Made by a program: the position numbers and the translations under genes. The notes under the pieces are model-generated. The model did no database searches, had not been told where the DNA came from, and was given only the letters and a program-made list of their open reading frames with translations. Below are positions 29,604 through 39,637 of a DNA stretch of 64,000 bases, piece after piece. The DNA is from Flammeovirgaceae bacterium (lineage in GTDB: Bacteria > Bacteroidota > Bacteroidia > Cytophagales > Cyclobacteriaceae), in the NCBI GenBank assembly GCA_016709845.1, contig JADJMA010000004.1, positions 1 to 64,000 of the forward strand. The letters are read 5' to 3'. Every line of letters begins with the position of its first letter. The first letter of the stretch is position 1.

Positions 29604-29634
29604 CAAAATTATTTCAAAATCATTGATTTTTCAA
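29604..29634 (-). promoter_or_regulatory. Candidate promoter of the dehydrogenase gene
   Basis: On the minus strand TTG (29632-29634), 20 nt, then TAATTTTG (29604-29611), 67 bp upstream of the start. The rest of 29537-29739 shows no gene. Confidence 0.5.
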
Positions 29635-29739
29635 CGATTCAAACGATTGCGAGAACTAAAACTATATTCTTTCGTTTTATGAAGGCCGACTTTATTTTAA
29701 TTTTTTGAAAGCTCAATCTGGCCAAACAAACAATCCCTC

Positions 29740-31533
29740 ATGAAGGAACTTAAATATCTCAACAAATACCTCTATCGATACAAATGGCAACTCATTCTTG
29801 GGTTAGCCTTTGTTATTATTTCAAACGTGTTTCAGATTATACCGGCACAAATGGTTCGTCATTCCATTGATCTGGTAGTTGATAATATTCGCGTATATCG
29901 TTCTTTCGAAAACAGTGCTGCACAAGAAAGTTTCTTTGCAATTTTTGCAAAGGGCATTTTACTCTATGCCGTTCTTATTTTGGTAATGGCGTTACTCCGT
30001 GGAGTCTTTCTTTATTTCGTTCGCCAAACTCTAATTGTAATGAGTCGGCTGGTTGAATTCGATTTGAAGAATGATATTTTCGAACACTATCAGGCATTAC
30101 CGCTAAGCTTCTACCGCAGAAACAATACTGGAGATTTGATGAATCGTATTAGCGAAGACGTAGGTCGGGTGCGCATGTACCTGGGGCCCTCCATCATGTA
30201 TGGCATGCAACTCCTCACTCTTTTTCTCATGCTGATTCCCGTGATGTTCAACATCAGCGCCAAGCTAACCTGGTATGCACTTGCCCCGTTGCCTTTGTTG
30301 TCGCTCAGTATCTTCTACGTTAACAATATTATTGAATATCGTTCGGAGCAAATTCAAAAAAGTCAATCGCGATTAAGCACGTTTGTTCAAGAGGCCTTTT
30401 CAGGAATTCGGGTTATCAAATCATTCATTCGCGAAAATGAGTCAGTTCAAAACTTTACAGCCGAAAGCGATGAATACAAAAAGCAATCTCTTAAGCTTAC
30501 CCGAGTTCAATCTCTTTTCTTTCCGTTAATTATGGGGCTAATTGGTCTCAGTTCTATTCTAACTGTGTATGCAGGCAGCGTAGAGGTAATTAATGGCTCG
30601 CTCACCTTCGGAAATATTGCGGAGTTTATCATTTATGTAAACTTGCTTACCTGGCCTGTGGCATCTCTGGGTTGGACGAGTAGTCTGGTAAAACGTGCAG
30701 AGGCATCACAAAAAAGAATAAACGAATTTTTAAAAATTAAAACAGATATTCTTTCCGAAAAGAATCTTATCAAAGAAATAAAAGGTAAAATAGAATTTGA
30801 TAAGGTCTCTTTCACCTATCCGGATACCGGAATTCAGGCGTTGAAAGATATTTCGTTTGGCATTCAGCCCGGTGAAGCACTGGCAATTATTGGTACTACG
30901 GGCTCAGGCAAAAGCACTATCTCAAGTTTAATAAGTCGATTGTATGACGTTACGCGCGGAGAAGTTCGGATTGATGATACTCCGATAAAGCAGTATGATT
31001 TATTAAGCCTGCGTAGCCAAACAGGAGTAGTGCCGCAAGACATATTTCTTTTTAGTGACACCATCTTTAACAATATCGCTTTTGGATTGAAAGACCCGGA
31101 TAAATCGAAAGTTATTCAAGCCGCAAAAGATGCAGATGTCTATACAAACATCATTGAGTTCCCGCAAGGATTTAATACCCGTGTTGGTGAGCGAGGTATC
31201 ACGCTCTCTGGCGGACAAAAGCAACGCGTGTCTATTGCGCGGGCGGTTGTGCGCGAACCAAAGATTTTAATTCTGGACGATGCTTTGTCTGCGGTGGACA
31301 CAAAAACTGAAAATACTATTCTTACTAGTATGAAAAAGATTATGGAAGGACGCACGAGTATTATTATTTCGCATCGGGTATCTTCTGCCAAGCTGGCTAA
31401 CCGAATACTGGTGTTACATGAGGGTACTATTGTCGAAGAGGGTACGCACGAAGATCTTCTAAATAAAAATGGTGCTTATCGCGAATTGTATGAAAAGCAA
31501 ACTCAGGTAGATGTAGATGAAGTGCTTGAGTAA
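29740..31533 (+). CDS. ABC exporter half-transporter, degenerate Walker B (heterodimer type)
   Basis: 597 residues. A six-helix exporter membrane domain (about 1-310, with coupling segment ITFEHYQALPLSFYRR-like FEHYQALPLSFYRR) is followed by the nucleotide-binding domain. Walker A is GTTGSGKST (about 384), the signature is canonical LSGGQKQR (about 488), and Walker B is LILDDALSAVD (about 510). The residue after the Walker B Asp is Asp, not the catalytic Glu. The H-loop His is present (IISHR). The Asp substitution is characteristic of one subunit of heterodimeric exporters such as TM287/288, LmrCD and YheIH. The fitting partner is at 32302-34074. Confidence 0.92.
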   Translation: MKELKYLNKYLYRYKWQLILGLAFVIISNVFQIIPAQMVRHSIDLVVDNIRVYRSFENSAAQESFFAIFAKGILLYAVLILVMALLRGVFLYFVRQTLIVMSRLVEFDLKNDIFEHYQALPLSFYRRNNTGDLMNRISEDVGRVRMYLGPSIMYGMQLLTLFLMLIPVMFNISAKLTWYALAPLPLLSLSIFYVNNIIEYRSEQIQKSQSRLSTFVQEAFSGIRVIKSFIRENESVQNFTAESDEYKKQSLKLTRVQSLFFPLIMGLIGLSSILTVYAGSVEVINGSLTFGNIAEFIIYVNLLTWPVASLGWTSSLVKRAEASQKRINEFLKIKTDILSEKNLIKEIKGKIEFDKVSFTYPDTGIQALKDISFGIQPGEALAIIGTTGSGKSTISSLISRLYDVTRGEVRIDDTPIKQYDLLSLRSQTGVVPQDIFLFSDTIFNNIAFGLKDPDKSKVIQAAKDADVYTNIIEFPQGFNTRVGERGITLSGGQKQRVSIARAVVREPKILILDDALSAVDTKTENTILTSMKKIMEGRTSIIISHRVSSAKLANRILVLHEGTIVEEGTHEDLLNKNGAYRELYEKQTQVDVDEVLE

Positions 31534-31534
31534 T

Positions 31535-32239
31535 TTAAAACACGTAGCGTAAGCCTACGCCCCCTTGAAATCGTTGGTAGCCTGGATCGAGGAGAACATC
31601 GGTAAACCACTCCACCTCAATAAACGCGGAAAGTGGAAGTGAAAAATAAGAATACTCAAATCCCGCTAAGCCTACCGGCCCATAGGTAAACCGATTCTCT
31701 GAAAACTTACCAAACTTGCTCTCAAAAGCTCCATCCTCATACAGGTAATCGTATGTTAGATTTGTGTTACGCCATTGCCATCCAAGACCAGCATAAAGCT
31801 GCAAGCCTTTTGATATTTTTGAAGCATCCCACTGATATAAAAACTTTGTCTCCAATAACCAATCTTGGTTGGCTTTGTGAGTCAGGTATTGCATGGTTTC
31901 GGTCCCCTCGAGACTATCGGGCAAATAGGTGTTAAAGGCGTTACGATAATATTTATTGTAAAGACCGCTGGCTGCCTTACCGGCATCGGCTGCGAACGAC
32001 CAGTTTTTATTCGCATAAAATTTATAGGACAAGGCAAACGGATCGCCCAACTTGAAGCCTATGCCTTGATATGGATACTGGCTTGTTTCAAACACCGGAC
32101 AAATAACCTTGGCTTTACTTCGCGAAACATGAGGTTGATTATAGGTGCGGCTCTTAACACTCTTTTTCACCTGAGCAAAGCTTGCTGCACCTGAAAGAAG
32201 TGAAAGGGCAATTACGAAAACGGCTTTTTTAAGTCGCAT
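31535..32239 (-). CDS. Predicted outer-membrane beta-barrel protein
   Basis: 234 residues. Signal peptide MRLKKAVFVIALSLLSGAASFAQ. Then alternating aromatic/polar strands (FALSYKFYANKNWSFAADAG, LLETKFLYQWDASK, YAGLGWQWRN, TYGPVGLAGFEYS) ending in GGVGLRYVF, with a C-terminal Phe as in Omp85-inserted barrels. No specific family recognised. It ends one base from the convergent ABC gene and lies between the two ABC half-transporter genes. Confidence 0.75.
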   Translation of the reverse strand: MRLKKAVFVIALSLLSGAASFAQVKKSVKSRTYNQPHVSRSKAKVICPVFETSQYPYQGIGFKLGDPFALSYKFYANKNWSFAADAGKAASGLYNKYYRNAFNTYLPDSLEGTETMQYLTHKANQDWLLETKFLYQWDASKISKGLQLYAGLGWQWRNTNLTYDYLYEDGAFESKFGKFSENRFTYGPVGLAGFEYSYFSLPLSAFIEVEWFTDVLLDPGYQRFQGGVGLRYVF

Positions 32240-32301
32240 TAAAGCAAATATAACGGTTTTGCTGACACTTGTTGATAAGCGGTAGGTTTGGGGGTTAAAC
32301 G

Positions 32302-34074
32302 TTACACCACTTCTTTGTATTGCATTTTGTGCAGTTGGGCATAGAATCCATCGTGGGTTAGAAGTGTTTCATGTGTACCTGTTTCTTTAATTTCTCCCTT
32401 ATCAAGAACAATAATTTTGTTTGCTTTTTGAATAGTTGAAAGTCGATGCGCAATAACGATGGAAGTACGGTCAGTCATCATTTTGGCGATGGCCTCCTGT
32501 ATCATTCCCTCTGTTTCACTATCTACCGAAGAGGTGGCTTCATCCAACACTAAAATTTTTGGATCATAAACCATAGCCCGGATAAATGAAAGTAATTGGC
32601 GTTGTCCCACCGATAAGGTAGACCCTCGTTCCATCACATTATAATCCAGGCCTCCCGGCAAACGATCGATAAATTTTCGGGCGCCCACTAAATCAGCCGC
32701 ATGCAAAATCATTTCATCGGTTACTTCGACTTTACCTAATGTAATGTTGTTTCGGATCGTATCACTAAACAAAAACACATCTTGCAATACCACACCAATA
32801 TTCTTGCGCAGCACGGCAAGATCATAGTCAACAATATCAACCCCATCTACGCGAATGGTTCCGCGATTAATCTCATAAAAGCGGTTGAGTAAATTAATGA
32901 TGGAAGACTTTCCTGCTCCGGTTGCACCCACTAAGGCAATGGTTTCCCCGGCATTAATTTTAAGATTGATATCTTTTAACACATACTCCGCATCATTGTA
33001 GGCAAACCAAACATGGTCGAACGAAACTTCTCCTTGTACTGTCTCTGGTTGATGAGTTCCATTCACCACTACATCTGTTTGGTCATCCAGCAGGGTAATA
33101 ATTCGCGATGAACTGACAATACCCATTTGCAGGGTGTTATAGCGGTCCGCAATCATGCGTATGGGCCGAAAAAACATTTGGATGTACATAATGAAAGCCA
33201 TCAGTGTGCCGATGGTGATACCGGTTTGTTCCTGACGTATTACTCCTTTTGCTCCGTACCATACCAACAGTCCAACGCCCATGGCAGCAATGATCTCTGC
33301 CACTGGAAAGTAAACGGAATAATAGAGCACCGAGCGTAAGTTTGCATCTTTATGTTCTTTATTGATTTCTCTGAATTTTTCAAACTCTCTTTTTTCGCTA
33401 CCAAACATTTGCACGATGTTCATTCCCGTAAGGTGTTCCTGAACAAATGAGTTTAAGTTGGCCACTGCGTTTCGTACATCGTTAAAGGCTACCTTAATTT
33501 TTTCTTTAAATACATAGGTGGAAAGAATCATCAAGGGAATGGTGGATAAACTCACCAAAGCCAATCGCCAATCTGTGATGAACATAAAAATCAAAATGAA
33601 AGCAATCTGTAACAGATCGCCAGCCATGGCTGCCAACCCTTCACTAAATACATCGGCCAGGGTTTCTACATCGCTAATTGTTCTTGTTACCAACCGCCAG
33701 ATAGGGGTTTTATCAAAAAAACGCAAGCGTAATTTGATGATGTGTTGATAAAGTTGAATCCGAATATCGCGAATCACGTATTGCCCAATGCGGCCCGAAA
33801 TGTAGGTGTGCACATATTGCACCACCGATTGTAAAACCAATAACCCAAAAATCAGAAGCATGATGTTTACCATGTCCCAATATTTCCCTTCCGCCACATG
33901 ATTATCGAGGGTATATTGAATGAGCAGGGGACGAAGCGGAGACAAAACGCCTAACAACACCGTAAGCAGGATAAGAAAATAAAACCGACCACGATAAGGC
34001 TCAACAAACTTCATGATGCGGCCCAGTACCTTCCAATCAATAATATTTCCGCTGCTTACCTTTTCTTTTTCCAT
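32302..34074 (-). CDS. ABC exporter half-transporter, canonical Walker B with altered signature
   Basis: 590 residues. The membrane domain (about 20-320) is followed by an NBD with Walker A GATGAGKSS, signature LSVGQRQL instead of LSGGQ, Walker B LVLDEATSSVD with the catalytic Glu, and H-loop IVIAHR. The altered signature together with an intact Walker B is the mirror image of the subunit at 29740-31533. Together they would make one degenerate and one active ATP site. It could also work as a homodimer. Confidence 0.92.
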   Translation of the reverse strand: MEKEKVSSGNIIDWKVLGRIMKFVEPYRGRFYFLILLTVLLGVLSPLRPLLIQYTLDNHVAEGKYWDMVNIMLLIFGLLVLQSVVQYVHTYISGRIGQYVIRDIRIQLYQHIIKLRLRFFDKTPIWRLVTRTISDVETLADVFSEGLAAMAGDLLQIAFILIFMFITDWRLALVSLSTIPLMILSTYVFKEKIKVAFNDVRNAVANLNSFVQEHLTGMNIVQMFGSEKREFEKFREINKEHKDANLRSVLYYSVYFPVAEIIAAMGVGLLVWYGAKGVIRQEQTGITIGTLMAFIMYIQMFFRPIRMIADRYNTLQMGIVSSSRIITLLDDQTDVVVNGTHQPETVQGEVSFDHVWFAYNDAEYVLKDINLKINAGETIALVGATGAGKSSIINLLNRFYEINRGTIRVDGVDIVDYDLAVLRKNIGVVLQDVFLFSDTIRNNITLGKVEVTDEMILHAADLVGARKFIDRLPGGLDYNVMERGSTLSVGQRQLLSFIRAMVYDPKILVLDEATSSVDSETEGMIQEAIAKMMTDRTSIVIAHRLSTIQKANKIIVLDKGEIKETGTHETLLTHDGFYAQLHKMQYKEVV

Positions 34075-34113
34075 ACTTCACCCCACCCTCTCCAAAGGAG
34101 AACGTGATTGTTT

Positions 34114-34857
34114 TTAAATAAAAATTGATTTTGGGTATTTTACATTAACCAGATATAAGGCTTCAGGAGGCGCGTTCATTCCCGCCTGCTTGCGATCTTT
34201 ACTCTTCAAAATATCCTGAAATTGTTTCAATGTAATTTTTTTTGTACCCACATTTATTAATGTGCCTACTATCGATCGAACCATGCCGCGCAGAAATCGA
34301 TTGGCCGTAATGGTAAAAACCAACATCTCGCCTTTTTGATTCCACCTTGCTGTTTTAATGTTGCAAATAAAGTGATTAACATCTGTATGCACTTTGCTAA
34401 AACATTCAAAATCGTGTTCGCCTACCAATAACCCAGTTGCCCGCTCCATAGTTGGTATATCCAACTCCCTAAAAAATAATAAGCACGGCCCACCAGTATA
34501 GGATCACTAACGCGAGGTGATATGATACTCATACGTTCTGTCCTGCGCATCGTATCGTGCATTGGCCTCTGGTTTCACAGGCCGAATAGACCGAATGGCG
34601 ATAAACCGGGGAAGAATAGAGTTTAGTTTTAGAATCCACTCCTTCTCGTCAAAAACTACATCCACATCGGCATGGAAATATTGTTTTACGCAATGTACAC
34701 CGGTATCGGTTCGACCACTCGCCACTACAGGTGTCTTCTTCCGAAAAACTTTTGTCATTGAATCTTCAACCACTTGCTGCACACTAATTGCGTTTGGCTG
34801 GTTTTGCCAACCATGATAAGGCATACCGTTATAACAGATTTCGAAAAAATAACGCAT
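34114..34857 (-). CDS. truA: tRNA pseudouridine synthase A, frameshifted
   Basis: About 247 codons from ATG 34855-34857 (MRYFFEICYNGMPYHGWQNQ). The catalytic Asp is in ASGRTDTGVHC. The N-terminal ORF ends YEYHITSR and, after a frameshift near 34470-34510, resumes with LVGEHDFECFSKVHTDVNHF, FTITANRFLRGMVRSIVGTL and the C-terminal PPEALYLVNVKYP. It modifies U38-40 of tRNA. The alternative start at 34872 overlaps the thiolase stop by four bases. Confidence 0.93.
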
Positions 34858-34868
34858 AAAAATTTGGT

Positions 34869-36089
34869 TCAATTGTCAATTGATGATTGACAATTAGGGT
34901 TCTCATAAATAATTGCTGCGCCCTGCCCTACGCCAATACACATGGTGGCAATACCATATCTTACGTTTCTCTTTTTCATTTCATGAATTAATGTGGCACT
35001 GATGCGAACTCCGCTGCAACCCAACGGGTGCCCAATTGCAATAGCACCCCCATTAACATTAACTATTTCAGGATTTAGTTCTAAATCTCGTTGGCAGGCA
35101 ATGCTTTGTGCAGCAAACGCTTCATTGAGTTCCACCAATCCAATGTCAGAAATTTTTAAACCCGCACGCTTAAGCGCTTTTTGTACAGCTGGCACTGGGC
35201 CAATGCCCATATAAGCCGGATCTACTCCAGCCACTGCCATAGACACCACTCGGGCTAAGGGTTTAATGGAAAGTTTCTTTAACAAATCTTCGTTAACAAG
35301 AAGACTTGCAGCAGCGCCATCATTAATACCCGATGAGTTTCCAGCTGTTACGGTTCCTTTTTCTTTAAAAGCCGGCTTTAAGGTAGCCAGTTTCTCCAGT
35401 GAAGTTTCACGCGGATATTCATCCTGCGTTACCTCAAAAGTTTCCTTCCCTTTTTTTATGGTAACTGAAATTAATTCCTCATTAAACTTACCTGCCTTAA
35501 GAGCCACAAAATATTTTTGCTGCGAGGTGAGGCCAAACTGATCTTGCTCCTCGCGACTAATCTTCCATTTTTCCGCAACGTTATCGGCTGTTTCTCCCAT
35601 TGAATAAGGATGATACAACGCGGATAATTTTGAATTAATAAATCGCCAACCTATGGTAGTATCAAAAATTTCTGCTTTTCGCGAAAAGGCTTCATTGGCT
35701 TTAGCCATTACAAATGGGGCGCGACTCATACTTTCCACACCTCCTGCTATATAACAGGCTCCATCACCATTTAAAATTGCGCGCGAAGCATCCATGATCG
35801 CTTGCAACCCCGAAGCACAAAGACGATTAACGGTTACTCCGCCAACTTGCGTAGGTAAGCCAGCCAGCAACAAAGCCATTCGGGCCACATTGCGATTATC
35901 TTCACCCGCCTGATTTGCAGCGCCAAATACAACATCCTCAATCCATGAGGGATCGACTCCTGTATTTCTCGCCAACAATTTTCTTATAACAAGTGCCGCC
36001 AGGTCATCGGGCCGCTCAGAAGAAAGCGCTCCTCCAAATTTGCCTACAGGGGTTCGAAGAATATCTACGATATAAACAGATTTTGTCAT
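34869..36089 (-). CDS. Acetyl-CoA C-acyltransferase (3-oxoadipyl-CoA thiolase-like)
   Basis: 406 residues, intact. The nucleophilic Cys is in VNRLCASGLQAIMDASR (about residue 90), the catalytic His in GGAIAIGHPLGCSG, and the second Cys in ATMCIGVGQGAA. The region FDTTIGWRFINSKLSALYHP followed by GETADNVAEKW resembles PcaF/PaaJ-type thiolases that cleave 3-oxoadipyl-CoA, but no aromatic degradation genes are nearby, so a fatty-acid role is equally possible. The C-terminal tail NPNCQSSIDN is an extra. Confidence 0.9.
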   Translation of the reverse strand: MTKSVYIVDILRTPVGKFGGALSSERPDDLAALVIRKLLARNTGVDPSWIEDVVFGAANQAGEDNRNVARMALLLAGLPTQVGGVTVNRLCASGLQAIMDASRAILNGDGACYIAGGVESMSRAPFVMAKANEAFSRKAEIFDTTIGWRFINSKLSALYHPYSMGETADNVAEKWKISREEQDQFGLTSQQKYFVALKAGKFNEELISVTIKKGKETFEVTQDEYPRETSLEKLATLKPAFKEKGTVTAGNSSGINDGAAASLLVNEDLLKKLSIKPLARVVSMAVAGVDPAYMGIGPVPAVQKALKRAGLKISDIGLVELNEAFAAQSIACQRDLELNPEIVNVNGGAIAIGHPLGCSGVRISATLIHEMKKRNVRYGIATMCIGVGQGAAIIYENPNCQSSIDN

Positions 36090-36153
36090 AAACTTTAGGC
36101 TGAGTCTTCGCGCTACATTTAGTAGTTTTGGGGCAAGTTAACTTAACCGTTTT

Positions 36154-36613
36154 ATGTGGCAAAGAATACAAACTCTGTTTCTGGTTTTAGTGGTGATTAG
36201 TATGGTTGTCAGCTTCTTTCTTCCGATCTGGAAAATTGTTGATGCGGGCAAAGAAATGCAGTTATATCCGCTTCATTTTTCAATTATAGAAAACGGAGAG
36301 AAAACCCGCAATATTTTCCTTTAGCATTACCGCCATCTTATTGGCGGCTGCAGCCACCATCGCGATTATGGAAATAAGACGCTTTGATAACCGGATGACT
36401 CAGGTAAAACTAGGCACCCTCAATTCGTTAATTCTGGCCGGAGCTCTGGGCTCGACCGTTTACTTCTATAATCAGGTTACCGGGCAATACGGTTATGGTC
36501 AATTCGGGCTCAGTATCTGGATTCCGTTTATAGGCGTTGCCTGCAACTGGCTGGCTATTCGCTTTATTCGAAAAGACGAGAAAATAGTACGCGACTCTGA
36601 CCGCATTCGCTAA
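36154..36613 (+). CDS. DUF4293 four-helix membrane protein, frameshifted
   Basis: About 153 codons from ATG 36154: MWQRIQTLFLVLVVISMVVS, then FFLPIW, the DUF4293 hallmark N-terminus. A frameshift near 36318 leads into SITAILLAAAATIAIMEIRR, then two further helices (LNSLILAGALGSTVYFYNQ, LSIWIPFIGVACNWLAIRFI), with RKDEKIVRDSDRIR at the end. This Bacteroidota-specific family has no known function. It is divergent from the thiolase gene; a -7 like TAGTTTTG is at 36123-36130. Confidence 0.82.
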
Positions 36614-36676
36614 ACTTTCTCCACTTCCAGCGCTGTTAGTTAACTATATAATCTACATCATTAAAAAAAATAAAAC

Positions 36677-37175
36677 ATGGCACTTACCAAATTAGGACCT
36701 CAGGATGCAAACACGATCGGTAATCTTCCTGCAGTAGGATCTTTCCGCTCCAGATTTTACCTTAACTTCTAACGACATGAAGGATGTTTCTTCCCGCGAG
36801 TTTGCAGGAAAGAACATTGTGCTGAATATTTTTCCTAGTGTCGATACGGGGATATGCGCGGCCTCGGTGCGCGAATTCAATAAGCGGGTAGCATCTATGC
36901 AAAACACCGTGGTGCTTTGTATCTCTAAAGACTTACCCTTCGCACAAAAGAGGTTTTGTGGCGCAGAGGGTATTGACAAAGTCATGACCCTTTCTGATTA
37001 TCGCGGCCGTGGGTTTGGCAAAAGTTATGGTGTTGAATTAGTTGACAGCGGCTTTGTGGGTTTATTTGCCCGAGCCGTAATTGTTATTGACCCTTCCGGA
37101 AAAGTAAAATATACAGAGCTTGTTCCTCAGATAGGCCAGGAACCAAATTATGATGCTGCCGTGAAGGCGATATAA
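36677..37175 (+). CDS. tpx: Thiol peroxidase (Tpx), frameshifted
   Basis: About 166 codons. From ATG 36677 it reads MALTKLGPQDANTIGNLPAV; after a frameshift near 36745 it continues SAPDFTLTSNDMKD. The peroxidatic Cys is in FPSVDTGICAASVREFN and the resolving Cys in KRFCGAEGIDKV, matching the Tpx 2-Cys arrangement. It reduces lipid and alkyl hydroperoxides with thioredoxin. Confidence 0.93.
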
Positions 37176-37200
37176 ACTATCCGAGTAAAATCACTTAAGA

Positions 37201-37230
37201 CCCTTTCTATAACAGAAGGGGTTTTTATTT
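37201..37230 (+). terminator. Terminator of tpx
   Basis: Stem CCCTTTCT (37201-37208) pairs with AGAAGGGG (37214-37221; one G-T pair), loop ATAAC, followed by TTTTTATTTTT. It lies 26 bp after the tpx stop. Confidence 0.85.
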
Positions 37231-37284
37231 TTCTACCCATACAAATTAGAGTATCTTTTCATTCTTAAATAGATAAATGCAATT

Positions 37285-38558
37285 ATGAAAAGATTCTCCG
37301 TACGCTGCTTTGGATGGCTTTCTTCTTTTAGTTTTCGGACTTTCTGCCCAAAGTCAAACAAAATATTATCTAACTGCTGATCGCGTTTTTGATGGCGAAA
37401 ACATCCATGAGGGATGGGCCGTACTTGTGGAGGGTGACAAAATTAAAGCGGTTGGCCCGAAAGAAAAAATAAAAGAACCAGCAGGCGCAACACGAATTAA
37501 TTTTCCAAACTCAACCCTTACACCAGGCCTTATTGAAGGTCACTCGCATTTACTACTATACCCCTATAACATTACCGATTGGGACACACAGGTTTTAAAA
37601 GAAACTGATTCGTACCGAACCGCACGCGCAACGGTACATGCAAAGAATACACTCATGGCGGGATTTACAACGGCCCGCGACCTGGGAACAGAAGGAGCCG
37701 GATACTCGGATGTTGCTTTGAAACGGGCAATCAATGAAGGGATCATTCCCGGACCGCGATTAATGGTGGCTGGTCGCGCCATTGTAGCTACTGGTTCGTA
37801 CGGCCCAAAAGGATATGACTACGACCAGCAAATAATGCTTGGTGCCGAGGCTGCCGATGGCAATGATTTGATTCGCGTGGTTCGGGATCAAATTGGCAAG
37901 GGAGCTGACGTTATAAAAGTTTATGCCGACTATCGATGGGGAATAAACGGAGATGATCAACCCTCTTTTACGCTCGATGAATTAAAACTGATTAATGAAG
38001 TAGCTCGCAGCAGCGGTCGGGTTATGGTGTGTCATGCAAAATCAAAAGAGGCAATAAAAAGAGCGGTGTTGGCGGGTGCCGAAACGATTGAACATGGTGA
38101 CGATTTGGATGAAGAAATCGGAAAGTTGATGATGGAACATAACGTAACATACTTTCCAACCGTGTCGGCTGTAGAAATGATAACACAGTATCGCGGATGG
38201 AAAAAGGAAGCATGCCCGATCCTGCCAACATTGTCAATAAAAAGAAGAGTTTTAAGATAGCTATGGAATCTGGTGTAACGATTGGTGTAGGTGGCGATGT
38301 GGGGTTTATCCGCATGGCGAAAATGTATTGGAGATGGAATTGATGGTCGAATATGGTATGAAAATCATAGATGTTCTTAAAGCCGCTACCAGCGTAAACG
38401 CGCGTGCTTTCCATTTAGAAAATCAGATTGGTTCAATCAAAGATGGCTTAAAGGCCGATCTGGTGATTGTAAGTGGCGATCCATCCAAAAATATATCTGA
38501 TCTACGAAAAGTTAAGTTTGTAATGAAAGATGGTGTGGTGTATCGGAATGAAAAATAA
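37285..38558 (+). CDS. Secreted amidohydrolase (imidazolonepropionase-like), frameshifted
   Basis: About 424 codons. ATG 37285 (MKRFSV) opens a signal peptide that after a frameshift near 37310 reads FLLLVFGLSAQSQ. Metal-site features follow: GLIEGHSHLLL (HxH), ADVIKVYADY (bridging Lys), VMVCHAKS, ETIEHGDD and a final GGDVG Asp. Further frameshifts lie near 38225 and 38310. The C-terminal end has LKADLVIVSGDP and KFVMKDGVVYRN. Amidohydrolases of this type cleave peptides such as Xaa-Pro or cyclic amides in the periplasm; the substrate cannot be read from sequence. Confidence 0.88.
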
Positions 38559-38606
38559 TCCCAAAATTGTTATTTGAAAAAGGAATGACAATTTTGCCCG
38601 AGGGAT

Positions 38607-38626
38607 TGTCAGGATTAATCCTGACA
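38607..38626. promoter_or_regulatory. Perfect 20-bp palindrome
   Basis: TGTCAGGATTAATCCTGACA reads identically on both strands. It lies 49 bp after the amidohydrolase stop and about 100 bp before a TAATTTTG -7-like element (38726-38733) of the next gene. No T run follows, so a regulator site is more likely than a terminator. Confidence 0.5.
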
Positions 38627-38744
38627 TTGAAAATTGATTTTGACCATACTAGAGAATAAGACAGCCATTTTATTCATTTTCAATCGTCAGTGTATTTTGC
38701 AAAATGTCTAATGATCTTTTTAGGATAATTTTGTACATTGACTT

Positions 38745-39608
38745 ATGAACCGCAAACAAGCATTAAAAACTATGGCAGCCACAGCGGCTGGTGCCATTGC
38801 CTTGCCCGAAATGGCAAAAGCGATGAACTCACTTCCGGCAGATTTAAAAAATAATATTAATCACTCCGTTTGCCAATGGTGTTATAATTCTATTCCGTTG
38901 GACGATTTAGCGAAGGCCGCGAAGGATATTGGCTTAAAGTCCATCGAATTGCTAAGGCCGGATCAATGGGCCACCGTTCAAAAACATGGACTCACCTGTG
39001 CTATGGCTTATGCCTCTGACTTAGGGTTAGAGAAAGGTTTTAACAACCTTGCTTTGCATGAAAAATTTCTGAAGGATTATTCCCTAAATATTCCAAAGGC
39101 TGCCGATGTCGGATTGAAAAATGTAATCTGCTTTAGTGGAAATGCAAATGGATTAAGCTTAGAAAAGGATTAGAGAATTGCGCTGTGGGGTTTAGCTCCT
39201 GTTTTAAAAGTAGCCGAGAAGTATAACATCACTGTACAAATGGAGCTTCTCAATAGCAAAGTTGATCACAAAGATTACCAATGCGATCATACCGAATGGG
39301 GCGTACAGCTTTGTGAAAAATTAGGTTCTCCTAATTTTAAATTGTTGTACGACATCTATCACATGCAAATTATGGAAGGTGACGTGATTGCCACCATTCG
39401 CAAACATCAAAAGTATATTGGCCATTATCATACCGGAGGTGTCCCCGGCCGAAACGAAATTGATGAGACGCAAGAACTTTTTTACCCAGCCATTATGCGC
39501 GCCATTGTTGAAACCGGCTTTAAAGATTTTGTGGCGCAAGAGTTTATACCCAAGCGACCCGATAAATTGGCTTCGTTAAAACAAGGCGTGGAGATTTGTG
39601 ATGTGTAG
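38745..39608 (+). CDS. Secreted sugar phosphate isomerase/epimerase-like TIM-barrel protein (hydroxypyruvate isomerase-like)
   Basis: 288 codons. The N-terminus MNRKQALKTMAATAAGAIAL resembles a Tat-type signal but has Arg-Lys rather than twin Arg. AP-endonuclease-2 fold motifs follow: NHSVCQWCYNSIPLDDLAKA, VQMELLNSKVDHKDY (metal Glu), FKLLYDIYHMQIMEGD (Asp-His), YIGHYHTGGVPGRNEID and FVAQEFIP (Glu). An in-frame TAG at 39171-39173 is spurious: an alternative frame between about 39165 and 39190 reads GLENCAVG, exactly what the family has, so two opposite indels cancel. Confidence 0.85.
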
Positions 39609-39637
39609 GAAAAACAATTAACTATGGTTGAACCAGA

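Noticed and set aside
32302..34074. Considered a lone MsbA lipid flippase
   Set aside because: The LSVGQ signature and the complementary subunit at 29740 favour a heterodimer; MsbA itself is not excluded.
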